Shown here piece after piece: positions 40,484 to 50,347 of a DNA stretch of 64,000 nt. The position numbers and the translations under genes were made by a program. Below the pieces are notes generated by a model that was not told where the DNA came from, did no database searches, and was given only the letters and a program-made list of their open reading frames with translations. Origin of the DNA: Chthonomonas sp. (GTDB taxonomy: Bacteria > Armatimonadota > Fimbriimonadia > Fimbriimonadales > Fimbriimonadaceae); contig JAEURR010000009.1 of assembly GCA_016788115.1 (NCBI GenBank), forward strand, positions 84,022 through 148,021, in the 5' to 3' direction. Numbering within the stretch: position 1 is the first letter of the stretch; the number at the start of each line of letters is the position of its first letter.

Positions 40484-41977
40484 TTAGACGTTCAGCTTCG
40501 ACGGTTCGGCGCTGCGGAAGCGTACATCGAGGTTCTTCACCGCCGCTGCCTCATCCAGCCGTCCGACAATCTGAGTCGTCGGTGCATCGTGAAGGAGCTG
40601 CGGGTTCGTGCGGGCCTCTTCGCAGATGGCAATCACCGCATCGCAGAACTGATCGAGGGTCTCTTTGCACTCGGTTTCGGTTGGCTCGATCATCAGCGCC
40701 TCGGGCACGATGAGAGGGAAGTAGTTCGTCGGGGGGTGGAATCCATAGTCGATGAGCCGCTTGGAGATGTCTAGTGCACGCACTCCGTACTCTCGCTTGT
40801 ACTTCTCGGCGGTCAACACGCACTCGTGCATGCACGGGCGATCGTGAGCTGCGGGCAGGACATCCTTGAGGCGTGCCTTGATGTAGTTCGCGTTAAGCAC
40901 TGCATGGCGCGAGATGTCGGCCATGTGCTCTCGTCCAAAGGCCAGTAGGTAGGTGAGCGCACGCACTTCCATGAGGAACTGACCGAAGTACGCTGAGACC
41001 CGGCCGATGCTGTGGGGGCGCGTGTAGTCAAGCTCCACCGAACCTGAAGCGCGAGAACGTCTTACCACCGGCACCGGCAAGTACGGCTCGAGATGCGACT
41101 TCAGGCCGATCGCTCCGCAGCCAGGGCCGCCGCCACCATGCGGGGTGGAAAACGTCTTGTGGAGGTTTAGGTGCATGCAGTCGAAGCCGTGATCGCCTGG
41201 GCGAGTCGTGCCGACCATGGCGTTCATGTTCGCACCGTCGCAGAACACCTGACCCCCGACCGCGTGCACCATGTCGCAGATCTCGCGAATGTTGGTCTCA
41301 AACAGTCCAAGTGTGGATGGGTTGGTGACCATGAAAGCCGCGACGTCAGGACCGAGCGCTGCGCGCAACGCGTTCAGGTCGCACCCTCCGTCGGTATCCG
41401 TTGGGACGGTCTTGACCGAGTATCCGCAGATCGCGGCGGAGGCCGGGTTGGTCCCGTGGGCCGAGTCCGGCACGAGAACGACCGTACGCTGGTCGCCTTC
41501 ACCGTTCTCCGCGTGAAATGCCTTGATGAGCATGAGGCACGTGAGTTCACCGTGCGCCCCCGCAAGCGGCTGCAGCGTGATCTCGTCGAAGCCGGTGACC
41601 TGGCACAAGATCTCTTGCGTCTGAGCGAGGACTTCCAGGGCTCCCGGCACAGTCGCGGGCGGCTGCATCGGGTGGATGTGGGTGAATCCGGGGATGCCTG
41701 CGGTCCGCTCGTTGATGCGCGGGTTGTACTTCATGGAGCACGAACCCAGAGGGTAAAAGCCGGTGTCGATGCCGTAATTGAGGTGGCTCAGATTGGTAAA
41801 GTGGCGGACCACGTCGAGTTCACCAAGCTCAGGGAGTTGAAGTTCGCGGCGCAGATCGCCAAGGGCGGCCGAAAGATCGACCTCGGGCGTATCGGCGACC
41901 GGGAGGTTGCAGCCGATGCGACCTGGGGACGACTTATCGAAGATGAGCTGAGGTTGTTGAACCTTCTTGGTTGGCAT
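40484..41977 (-). CDS. gcvPB: Glycine decarboxylase P-protein, subunit 2
   Basis: This 497-residue protein is the C-terminal half of the split P-protein. The PLP lysine lies in LNLHKTFSTPHGGGGPG. SCSMKYNPRINE, HIHPMQP and THIHPMQPP-type sequence near the substrate channel are also visible. With GcvPA it decarboxylates glycine and passes the aminomethyl group to GcvH lipoyl. gcvPA ends two bases before its start. gcvH and gcvT are not in this window. Confidence 0.95.
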   Translation of the reverse strand: MPTKKVQQPQLIFDKSSPGRIGCNLPVADTPEVDLSAALGDLRRELQLPELGELDVVRHFTNLSHLNYGIDTGFYPLGSCSMKYNPRINERTAGIPGFTHIHPMQPPATVPGALEVLAQTQEILCQVTGFDEITLQPLAGAHGELTCLMLIKAFHAENGEGDQRTVVLVPDSAHGTNPASAAICGYSVKTVPTDTDGGCDLNALRAALGPDVAAFMVTNPSTLGLFETNIREICDMVHAVGGQVFCDGANMNAMVGTTRPGDHGFDCMHLNLHKTFSTPHGGGGPGCGAIGLKSHLEPYLPVPVVRRSRASGSVELDYTRPHSIGRVSAYFGQFLMEVRALTYLLAFGREHMADISRHAVLNANYIKARLKDVLPAAHDRPCMHECVLTAEKYKREYGVRALDISKRLIDYGFHPPTNYFPLIVPEALMIEPTETECKETLDQFCDAVIAICEEARTNPQLLHDAPTTQIVGRLDEAAAVKNLDVRFRSAEPSKLNV

Positions 41978-41979
41978 GG

Positions 41980-43311
41980 TTAGAGAACCTCCGAGAGTTC
42001 GGTGGCGAACCGGTCGATCTGGGCTTTCGAGCGTGTCTCGGTCACGGCGACGAGCAGGACACTCTCCATCCCGGCGTAGTAGTCACCGAGCGGGAGGCCC
42101 GCCATGATCCCTCGATCGATCAAGCGTTTCTGAACCTCGTGCGCCGGCTTCGGAAGTTCGAGCGCAAACTCGCCAAACACTCGCTGCTTTTCGAACTTAA
42201 GCTTTGCGCCTTTCACTTGCAGGGCCTTCATGGCGTACTGGGTGTTGCGAACCGTGCTCTCCGCGACGCTACGCAGACCGTTCTTGCCAAGCGCAGACAG
42301 GTACACCGTATTTGCGAGTGCCATCAGCGCTTCGTTGGTGCAGATGTTCGACGTCGCCTTCTCCCGGCGAATATCTTGCTCACGGGTGCGCAGGGTCATC
42401 GTGTACCCGGGGCGGCCCAAATGGTCGTGAGTGCGGCCGACAATGCGCCCGGGGATGCGGCGAACGTACTTTTCTTTGCACGCGAATAATCCAACGAGCG
42501 GACCGCCGAAGCCCATCGCAACGCCCAGCGGCTGCCCCTCGCCGACAACGATATCGGCATCGAACTCTCCAGGGGGCGGCAGGATCGCACAAGCGACCGG
42601 ATCGGCGACCACCACGAACAGCGCTCCCGCCTCTTGCGCTGCCTCCTTCGCGGCGTGCAAGTCTTCGATGGTGCCGAGGAAGTTCGGATACTGGACGATG
42701 ACGCAAGCAGTCTCAGTGCCGATCGTCGAGTAATCCCTCGTCGCACCGTTCATCAGAGGCAGGGTCTCGACTTGGAGCGAATTCGCCCAAGCGTAGGTGT
42801 CCAAGACTTGGCGGAAATGGGGATGAACGCCCTGGCTGATCGCGATGCGGCTCCTGCTAGTGACTGCCGAAGCGAGATAGGCGGCCTCGGCCATGCTCGT
42901 CGCACCGTCGTACATCGAAGCGTTCGCAAGGTCCATTCCGTAGACCTCGGCGATCATGGATTGGAATTCGTAGATCGTCTGCAGATAGCCTTGGCTAAAC
43001 TCCGGTTGATACGGTGTGTACGCAGTAAGAAACTCGCCGCGCGAAATGAGCGCACCGACCACCGATGGGATGTAGCGATCGTACAATCCCGCCCCGAGAT
43101 ACCAGTCGAGCCGAGTGGCGTCCAGGTTCTGTCGCGCAAGATGGGCAAGGTGCAAGTACAACTCGTACTCATTCTTTGCGCTGGGGATCTCAAGTGGGGC
43201 ATTGAGCCTCAGTTCGGCGGGGATATCGACAAAGAGGTCGTCGATTGATCGGACTCCGATAGTCGCGAGCATCGCCTCGCGGTCGTGCTCGGTGTGAGGG
43301 ATGTACGGCAT
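41980..43311 (-). CDS. gcvPA: Glycine decarboxylase P-protein, subunit 1
   Basis: The ATG at 43311 (MPYIPHTEHDREAMLATIG) gives 443 residues, the N-terminal half of the split P-protein. Conserved segments include LGAGLYDRYIPSVV, SRGEFLTAYTPYQPEFSQG, DLANASMYDGATSMAEA and GEGQPLGVAMGFGGP. Together with GcvPB it forms the alpha2-beta2 enzyme. A longer in-frame start would run into the groESL promoter and is rejected. It is divergent from groES. Confidence 0.95.
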   Translation of the reverse strand: MPYIPHTEHDREAMLATIGVRSIDDLFVDIPAELRLNAPLEIPSAKNEYELYLHLAHLARQNLDATRLDWYLGAGLYDRYIPSVVGALISRGEFLTAYTPYQPEFSQGYLQTIYEFQSMIAEVYGMDLANASMYDGATSMAEAAYLASAVTSRSRIAISQGVHPHFRQVLDTYAWANSLQVETLPLMNGATRDYSTIGTETACVIVQYPNFLGTIEDLHAAKEAAQEAGALFVVVADPVACAILPPPGEFDADIVVGEGQPLGVAMGFGGPLVGLFACKEKYVRRIPGRIVGRTHDHLGRPGYTMTLRTREQDIRREKATSNICTNEALMALANTVYLSALGKNGLRSVAESTVRNTQYAMKALQVKGAKLKFEKQRVFGEFALELPKPAHEVQKRLIDRGIMAGLPLGDYYAGMESVLLVAVTETRSKAQIDRFATELSEVL

Positions 43312-43403
43312 CGTTGTGGTTCCATTGTGACATGCGCGCCTCCATGGACGCCGCGCTAGATCGCCCGGAATTGGGTTGCCTGGACTCTGCGAAGGTACAG
43401 AAA

Positions 43404-43430
43404 TTGGCACTCGCGGCGGTATACTGCTAA
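43404..43430 (+). promoter_or_regulatory. CIRCE-like operator (HrcA) upstream of groES
   Basis: TTGGCACTC, exactly nine bases, TACTGCTAA. The CIRCE consensus is TTAGCACTC-N9-GAGTGCTAA, so the arms match at 8/9 and 7/9. TATACT at 43420-43425 overlaps it and could be the -10 box. It ends 51 bases before the groES ATG. hrcA itself is not in the window. Confidence 0.8.
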
Positions 43431-43481
43431 CGCAACGATGCCCTCAGGGCGTCAACACCCTTAAGGAGACACTTACTCAAG

Positions 43482-43799
43482 ATGACTTTGCAACCTTTGC
43501 ATGATCGCATCATCATCGAAGCAGCGGCCAAAGAAGAGGTCACTGCAGGCGGCATCATTCTGCCGGACAGCGCACAGGAGAAGCCGCTTCGCGGTACGGT
43601 TTTGGCAGTTGGCCCGGGCAAGCGCTTGGATAGCGGTACCTTGGCACCGGTTGACGTCAAGGTTGATGACGTGGTCCTGTACGGCAAGTACTCCGGCACC
43701 GAAGTGACTGTGGACGGCAAGGACTACATCATCCTGCGTGCCGAAGACGTGCTGGCTGTGATCACCGGTGTGAAGGCGGCTGTTGGAGCAGGAGCGTAA
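43482..43799 (+). CDS. groES: Co-chaperonin GroES
   Basis: The 105-residue protein shows the GroES pattern: [33 protein letters not shown], including the mobile loop, then VGPGKR and the conserved [11 protein letters not shown]. It caps GroEL. A short extension ([13 protein letters not shown]) follows the usual end. It lies three bases before groEL, behind a CIRCE-like operator. Confidence 0.97.
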   Translation: MTLQPLHDRIIIEAAAKEEVTAGGIILPDSAQEKPLRGTVLAVGPGKRLDSGTLAPVDVKVDDVVLYGKYSGTEVTVDGKDYIILRAEDVLAVITGVKAAVGAGA

Positions 43800-45395
<1,596 letters not shown>

Positions 45396-45418
45396 GCGCG
45401 TCTAGCAGCAATAGCAAA

Positions 45419-45450
45419 GCGCCTCCGGCCCGCATGGGCTGGTGGCGTTT
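45419..45450 (+). terminator. Terminator after groEL
   Basis: CGCCTCCGGCCC (45420-45431) pairs with GGGCTGGTGGCG (45436-45447) around GCAT, with one T-T mismatch and a G-T pair; TTT follows. Position directly after groEL supports the role. Confidence 0.65.
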
Positions 45451-45456
45451 CTGCAT

Positions 45457-45491
45457 GAAAAGGCCGCGTTGCACCGAAGTACAACGCGGCC
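45457..45491 (-). terminator. Terminator of the minus-strand surface operon
   Basis: GGCCGCGTTG (45462-45471) pairs perfectly with CAACGCGGCC (45482-45491). On the minus strand the stem is followed by four T residues. It lies 26 bases past the propeller-gene stop. Confidence 0.8.
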
Positions 45492-45517
45492 AGCCTCTCC
45501 TCTTTAGGCGAGCGCTC

Positions 45518-46873
45518 TTAGTCGTCGCCGTCCAGCTCGTACTTATCGCTCAGGATCAAGTAGTCGAAGAAGTCGACGGCAAGGTCACCGTTCAGGTCGG
45601 CGCCTGCATTGTACGTCGCGTCGCCAAAGACGGACTCGTACGCTGCTGAGAGCACTAGGTAGTCGAAGAAGTCGTTGAAATTGTCGTTGTTGCAGTCGCC
45701 GTTGGTGAGCAGGAAGTTCACCCCGTTGACGCCACCGATACCGATGGCGACATTGCTGTTGCGTTTCTTCAGCCAGTGCGATGCTTTGCAATAAATGTCG
45801 TAGTTCCCATTGCGCAGGAATGTATTGACGCAGTAGTTGCCCGATGCGTCCAGGACCGTCGTCTGCGTATCGAGCGGAACAGCACCACCGACGGCTCGGA
45901 TCTCGATGGTGACGGGCATTCCGGCATATGGACCGAACCAACTGGCCGATAGATCCACGTCGCCGCAGATCTTCGCAGGCTGCTCGGCTGCCAGGGCTCG
46001 AGTCCCCGTGAAGAATCCAAACCCAAGGAGACCCTTGTAGGTGCCGTCGTTTGCCACGAACCGCATCGCGCACCACTGACTCGCGGTGGTGTTGGTTCCG
46101 AAGTAGACGTTACCGGCCGAGTCGATGGCTGATCCGCCCGCACCGGAGCTCTGGAAGAAGCCCGTCGCAAGCGCACCGAGGTAGGTGCCATCGGTCTCGT
46201 TGAATCGCAGCGAGCGGTACTGACCGTTGCCAGAACTGTCGTTCACTACGACATAGGCGATGTCCGCCCCGAGCGAATCGCGGACGATATCCAGGCTGTA
46301 GTAGGTGTTCGCAAATCCGAACGCGTACGAACCCTTGTACGTCCCGTCGTTTGAGTCAAAGCGAAGGATGGACGGAGTAGCCGCTCGGCTCACGACCGAG
46401 AGAACGCCGCCCTGATCCACGGCCATGCCGTCGTACGCGCCATAGGTCGTGAACCCGGCGCCGATCATCCCCTCGTAGCTCCCATCGACGGGGTCAAACT
46501 TCTTGATTCCGACGGAATCGCAGATGAACATCGTATTCGACGAGAACGCGATCGAATTTGCGTAGCTGAGGAAGCCATCGGCAACGGCCCCTTGGTACGA
46601 GCCGTCGTACGGGTTGATGCGGTGGACGCGCCCAGCTCCAGTGCCCAAGTTGCTGCATAGCACGTATAGGTAACCATCGGGTCCCTGGTCAAGATCGACG
46701 ATCGTCATCCCCGAGGGCACCAATGAAGGTGCGTACCCGTCGTATGTTCCATCGACCGAGTCGAATTTGAAGATCAAGCCGTTCGAGCTGTCTGGGACAA
46801 AGATCGTCTCAGCGGAAGCAAAACCTCCCAGCACGAAACAACCAAATACAATAACCGACCTACCTAGGTTCAT
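45518..46873 (-). CDS. Secreted six-repeat beta-propeller protein with Ig-like and paired EF-hand tail
   Basis: The 451-residue protein has a signal peptide (VIVFGCFVLGGFASA). Six repeats of about 47 residues follow, each with the motif DG(T/S)Y-x-G-x(4)-GF (DG at 41, 90, 130, 176, 228, 276), probably a six-bladed propeller. An Ig-like domain (about 302-390; VTIEIRAVGG) comes next. The end has two EF-hand loops, each followed by DFFDYL(V/I)LS. That tail is shared with the protein at 62293. It may be the fourth gene of the riboswitch-controlled operon, 66 bases after the PEP-CTERM gene, with AAGGA before its ATG. Confidence 0.8.
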   Translation of the reverse strand: MNLGRSVIVFGCFVLGGFASAETIFVPDSSNGLIFKFDSVDGTYDGYAPSLVPSGMTIVDLDQGPDGYLYVLCSNLGTGAGRVHRINPYDGSYQGAVADGFLSYANSIAFSSNTMFICDSVGIKKFDPVDGSYEGMIGAGFTTYGAYDGMAVDQGGVLSVVSRAATPSILRFDSNDGTYKGSYAFGFANTYYSLDIVRDSLGADIAYVVVNDSSGNGQYRSLRFNETDGTYLGALATGFFQSSGAGGSAIDSAGNVYFGTNTTASQWCAMRFVANDGTYKGLLGFGFFTGTRALAAEQPAKICGDVDLSASWFGPYAGMPVTIEIRAVGGAVPLDTQTTVLDASGNYCVNTFLRNGNYDIYCKASHWLKKRNSNVAIGIGGVNGVNFLLTNGDCNNDNFNDFFDYLVLSAAYESVFGDATYNAGADLNGDLAVDFFDYLILSDKYELDGDD

Positions 46874-46939
46874 AAGTATCCTTGCCTCACCTAGACTACA
46901 CTCTACAGCATAGGTGAAGAATTCGCAAGAAATTCGGCG

Positions 46940-47530
46940 CTAGTCGCGCAAAAACTTACGCTTTGTTAGGAAGACTAGGCCGGTTACCACCATGGCCAGC
47001 GACGCGGGCTCGGGCACGGCAACCGGTGTGGCGGGAGAACTTCCCGAGAACTCTGGGGCCCAAGCCCACCCATCCCAACTGCCATCCACGAGGAGTCGGT
47101 CTTGGAAGCCCGAATCCGCGAACTTCCAACCGCCGAGAGTCTCGGATGTCGTGGTGCCTTCGTAGTAGCCCCAGAAGCCGCTCGTGAACCACCCCTCAGC
47201 ATAGCTGTCTCCCGGGTCTACTGGGTCTAGCCCTCCTCCGTTTCTGTCGTAGCCAATACCGAAGACCGCGGTGTACGGCACACCCGGCACCAAGACGTAA
47301 GTGATCGAGCGCTGCATTTTGGACATCGCATCGAGCATGTCCCGCCCTGTCTTTTGGCCGTCGAAGCGGTAGCCGATCGCGACCGAGCGCGGTCCCGGGC
47401 CGGTGACCCAGTCGATCACCAGTGCAGCACGATTGCTACCTGTGCCGACCCAATAGTGGACGTCCGAGAAGCCAAATGCGATAGATGCGGCAGGAGACAG
47501 GAGCAAGATAAAGGCGGCAGTAGTTTTCAT
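46940..47530 (-). CDS. PEP-CTERM sorting-domain protein
   Basis: The 196-residue protein has a signal peptide ([20 protein letters not shown]), a unique domain (VHYWVGTGSNRAALVIDW) and a C-terminal sorting signal: VPEPASLAMVVTGLVFL followed by basic TKRKFLRD. Exosortase would cleave this tag during export to the surface; no exosortase gene is in the window. The body has Gly/Trp-rich beta segments and no recognised enzyme motif. Its start overlaps the stop of the preceding surface-protein gene by four bases, in a block behind a cobalamin riboswitch. Confidence 0.85.
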   Translation of the reverse strand: MKTTAAFILLLSPAASIAFGFSDVHYWVGTGSNRAALVIDWVTGPGPRSVAIGYRFDGQKTGRDMLDAMSKMQRSITYVLVPGVPYTAVFGIGYDRNGGGLDPVDPGDSYAEGWFTSGFWGYYEGTTTSETLGGWKFADSGFQDRLLVDGSWDGWAWAPEFSGSSPATPVAVPEPASLAMVVTGLVFLTKRKFLRD

Positions 47531-48372
47531 GGTGAAGTCCTTGGAAGAGTGCGGGGTCGTTCGTTAGGTTCGTCGAACTGCAATTTGGGCGGAGCGGTCC
47601 GTGCGAGACCGTCAATCTCTCCGCCCGTCCCGGTGATACGCACGTAGCGGATCCAGCTGAAACCGCTGGGCGCAAGGTCAAAAGCGCAACCGCCAGCCGA
47701 GCCGTTGAAGAGCGCGATTGCTTGCGCGACGGTGAGCCCAGTGAGCGAGCTGCGCGTCACCCACGGGGGCACCGGTCGCGACCACGAGCTTTCGCGTCCC
47801 CATCCGTGATGCTCGAAGTCGTATTGGAATGGCTGAGTGGGGAAGTAGGCATCACCCGATTGGGTGCTGGTGAGCGGGTAGGTGTACCACTGCAGGCCAT
47901 CAGGGCTGACACTGATCGGGCTTGGCTCAATGAAGTCGGGACCGCTCGTCACCTTGGCGACTTCCAAGTCCGTATTCCACTTGCCAGATTGGGTCGCTCC
48001 CAAGAAGCTGTTTCCGTAGACGATGAAGTCGAGCCCGTACGGGTTGGCGGGAGAATCTTCGATGACCGGATTGAACTCAAGGGTCAGCTGTCCTCCGGAG
48101 AGAATTGTCACGACCAGCGGTTGACCCGTTGCTGAAGTGCCAAACGCTCCGTAGATAAGGCTCGCGGCCACCGCTTGGCTTGGTCCGCCATTGAAGGTGT
48201 CCCGGACCCAAGTCGTGGGTTTGCCGAGCGCCGCCGTAGGATCCCCGTAGACTCCTGACCCGAGGTTTGAACTACTGACCACACCGGCTGCGAACCGGGG
48301 GTCTTGCGCCGAGGCCACGACCGGGAAAAGTGCCGCCACGGCGAGCGACCTACTCCAAGTCATAGACTTCAT
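47527..48372 (-). CDS. Secreted surface protein resembling Bacteroidetes B12-locus proteins
   Basis: The 281-residue protein has a signal peptide ending VVASAQ. It then reads [51 protein letters not shown], and [18 protein letters not shown]. This sequence layout recalls secreted cell-surface proteins I remember from cobalamin-linked loci in Bacteroidetes (adhesin-like fold with DF-I-V-x-G/E-N-x-F). It is a resemblance, not a database match. It overlaps the pseudopilin gene before it by 23 bases and the PEP-CTERM gene after it by four. Confidence 0.65.
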   Translation of the reverse strand: MKSMTWSRSLAVAALFPVVASAQDPRFAAGVVSSSNLGSGVYGDPTAALGKPTTWVRDTFNGGPSQAVAASLIYGAFGTSATGQPLVVTILSGGQLTLEFNPVIEDSPANPYGLDFIVYGNSFLGATQSGKWNTDLEVAKVTSGPDFIEPSPISVSPDGLQWYTYPLTSTQSGDAYFPTQPFQYDFEHHGWGRESSWSRPVPPWVTRSSLTGLTVAQAIALFNGSAGGCAFDLAPSGFSWIRYVRITGTGGEIDGLARTAPPKLQFDEPNERPRTLPRTSP

Positions 48373-49054
48373 CTCCCTGACTCAATCCCCCGGTCTCGCC
48401 GAGGCGATGAAACTTCATTTTCGCTTTGCGGATCGACCCGTCAACGCGAATCCAATTGGCCGTTTCCGCATGGCGGAAGTGGACGGTCCCCGCGCTGAAG
48501 AGTGGATCGCTTGGCGCACGGAGGTAGTTGCACCCTTGGGCCGTTTCGCCAAAGGCGGCATCAGCGAAGAGCACCGTATCGCTGGGATCGGCGACTTGGG
48601 TTATGACCGCAGGCGTTGTGCCCCGGTAGACGTCTCCCCCGAGAAAGGTCGTGTTGTAGGCATATCCCGAGTAGGGACGCCCCCATGTCTCGCCGTGGAA
48701 GTGCGGGCACGCATTGATGCGTCCTTCACGCAGATAACTCCCCAATAATCCGAGGCGGGTAGTGAGGCTCGATCCCCAAGTAGTTTGGAAGTCCCAGGCA
48801 TACTCCGTCGAGAAGTCTTCGGAGTAGTAGTAGCTTGGAAAGGCGCGGTCATCGTTGTCGCCGACGTACAGATGCGCGCCGAGGCCGAGTTGCTTCAGGT
48901 TGCTGGCACACGCGGTGGTCACGGCGGCGGATTGGGCGCGGGCGAAGACGGGATACAGGATCGATGCCAGGATGGCGATGATACCGATGACGACGAGAAG
49001 CTCCACCAGGGTGAAGGCTTTCGAAACTGTGCGACGCGTTGCCTGCTCGTTCAT
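48350..49054 (-). CDS. Type II pseudopilin with H-X9-DG C-terminus
   Basis: The ATG at 49054 gives 234 residues. The N-terminus has the prepilin cleavage and methylation sequence [20 protein letters not shown] with Glu at +5, though Ala precedes Phe where Gly is usual. The end carries [18 protein letters not shown], an exact H-x9-DG motif typical of these pseudopilins. It is the first gene after the cobalamin riboswitch, an unexpected target for B12 control. The frame overlaps the following surface-protein gene by 23 bases. Confidence 0.88.
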   Translation of the reverse strand: MNEQATRRTVSKAFTLVELLVVIGIIAILASILYPVFARAQSAAVTTACASNLKQLGLGAHLYVGDNDDRAFPSYYYSEDFSTEYAWDFQTTWGSSLTTRLGLLGSYLREGRINACPHFHGETWGRPYSGYAYNTTFLGGDVYRGTTPAVITQVADPSDTVLFADAAFGETAQGCNYLRAPSDPLFSAGTVHFRHAETANWIRVDGSIRKAKMKFHRLGETGGLSQGDEVYDLE

Positions 49055-49151
49055 TGCGCTCCTCATCCGGATCGCGGAACGGCAAATTCGCAGGGAAGTC
49101 GTTAGACTCGCGCATGCGCCCTATGCTCGAAGGCGATGACGGATATATGAT

Positions 49152-49275
49152 GCGTGAAGCGGGCATTCGGGCTTAAAGAACTCGCGCGTTCTCTTTACCG
49201 TTGCGGCACAGCGCCGGTTTCTCACCGGACTTTCCCCGTTGTTTCAATCGTCTCACGATAAGACGATCTCCACAC
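49152..49275 (-). ncRNA. Cobalamin riboswitch
   Basis: Reading the minus strand, the core is GGGGAAAGTCCGGTGAGAA, ACCGGCGCTGTGCCGC and AACGGTAA, matching the conserved cobalamin aptamer. A hairpin (AGAACGCGCGAGTTCT) and the 3' box AAGCCCGAATGCCCGC follow. GTGTGGAG at the 5' end (49268-49275) pairs with CTTCACGC (49152-49159) as P1, using two wobble pairs. The aptamer ends about 97 bases before the pseudopilin ATG, leaving room for an expression platform. Cobalamin binding should lower expression of the downstream surface genes. Confidence 0.92.
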
Positions 49276-49322
49276 ACTAAAGTCAGTATGCGCGTCGTTC
49301 TTGGGCGATTGCAAGAGCGCAA

Positions 49323-49997
49323 TCAGATTTCGAAGTCTTTGTCCACTGGGGGCTTCGGGTGGACGATCACGGTGCGCTTGATGTTGGCGGTCGCGGCTCG
49401 CATGTCGATGAGCGACCACAGGTAGGTACCCACCGCGAGGGCGATCCCAAGCAGGACGAGCGGGTTGAACGGGACTCGTGACCCTGACATTCCAAGCGCG
49501 GTGAAGATCCCAGACAGTCCGCCCGGCGTCAATAAAGTGATCAAGAGGCCCACGATGTACCCGAACATCATCATTGCACCGACTTGGGTGCGACCGGTGG
49601 TGGTCTGGCCCAAGCCAGGCACGAGCAGCGATTGGACGACGGCGAGCTTGCCGACCGAACTAAGTTCAAACTCTGAAGTGCCCAAGAGCTTGGACACGTC
49701 GGCGGCATCCATGGCAAAGACGGTCTCGGCGAATTTGGTTTCGGCTGAGGCGTTTGTCGGGTCGAGTTCAAATGCTCGTTTGTACGCCTCGCGAGCCTTG
49801 GATCGTTGACCGCGCACGAGAAACTCGTCTCCCGCGGCTTCCAACACTTTTGTGTTGTTCGGGGCGAGCGAGAGCATCTCCTCAAACGTCTTCTGCACGC
49901 CCGCCTGGTCCCCGCGGTTGCGCAAAATCCGCAGCTGACGTTCAAGAAACTCAAGCTTCTCGGCGTCTTGAGGATCCAGCGGCGGGAGATCGCTCAT
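49323..49997 (-). CDS. TPR protein with C-terminal membrane helices
   Basis: The ATG at 49997 overlaps the rsfS stop and gives 224 residues. Two TPR repeats are visible (about residues 15-90; AGVQKTFEEMLSLAPNNTKVLEAAGDEFL and KAREAYKRAFELDPTNASAE). After a linker come hydrophobic segments (QVGAMMMFGYIVGLLITLL; PFNPLVLLGIALAVGTYLW), so the TPR faces the cytoplasm. It is the last gene of the ten-gene operon. Its function is unknown; a scaffold role at the membrane is likely. Confidence 0.8.
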   Translation of the reverse strand: MSDLPPLDPQDAEKLEFLERQLRILRNRGDQAGVQKTFEEMLSLAPNNTKVLEAAGDEFLVRGQRSKAREAYKRAFELDPTNASAETKFAETVFAMDAADVSKLLGTSEFELSSVGKLAVVQSLLVPGLGQTTTGRTQVGAMMMFGYIVGLLITLLTPGGLSGIFTALGMSGSRVPFNPLVLLGIALAVGTYLWSLIDMRAATANIKRTVIVHPKPPVDKDFEI

Positions 49998-50344
49998 TCC
50001 ACGATCAGGCTGCTGTCGGGGGCCATTGTGTTCCATAGCGACTCCAGATCATAGAACTGACGCTTTTCATCCCGCATAACGTTGAACACGACGTCGCCAA
50101 AATCTTGCAGCACCCAACTCGCGTCGCCCGCCTCAGTGCGCAAAGGTTTGATCTTGTGGTTCTCGCGCATCTTCTCGGCGACACGCTCGGCGATTGCTCG
50201 TACGTGCACGTCGCTGGTCCCGGTGCAAACGACGAAGTAGTGCGCGACGGTCGTCTTGGCGTGGACGTCCAGCGTCTCGATCCTTTCTGCCTTCATGTCG
50301 TCGGCGTACTCAAGGATGGCGTTCAGTTTCTCTTGTGATTCCAT
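49994..50344 (-). CDS. rsfS: Ribosome silencing factor RsfS
   Basis: The 116-residue protein fits RsfS/Iojap: AEKMRENHKIKPLRTEAGDASWVLQDFGDVVFNVM and FYDLESLWN. It binds ribosomal protein L14 and blocks subunit joining in starvation. It follows nadD by three bases, the common order, and overlaps the TPR gene after it. Confidence 0.94.
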   Translation of the reverse strand: MESQEKLNAILEYADDMKAERIETLDVHAKTTVAHYFVVCTGTSDVHVRAIAERVAEKMRENHKIKPLRTEAGDASWVLQDFGDVVFNVMRDEKRQFYDLESLWNTMAPDSSLIVE

Positions 50345-50347
50345 AGG

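Noticed and set aside
43312..43403. Possible glycine riboswitch before gcvPA
   Set aside because: The gap is short, shared with the groES promoter, and lacks the tandem aptamer core.
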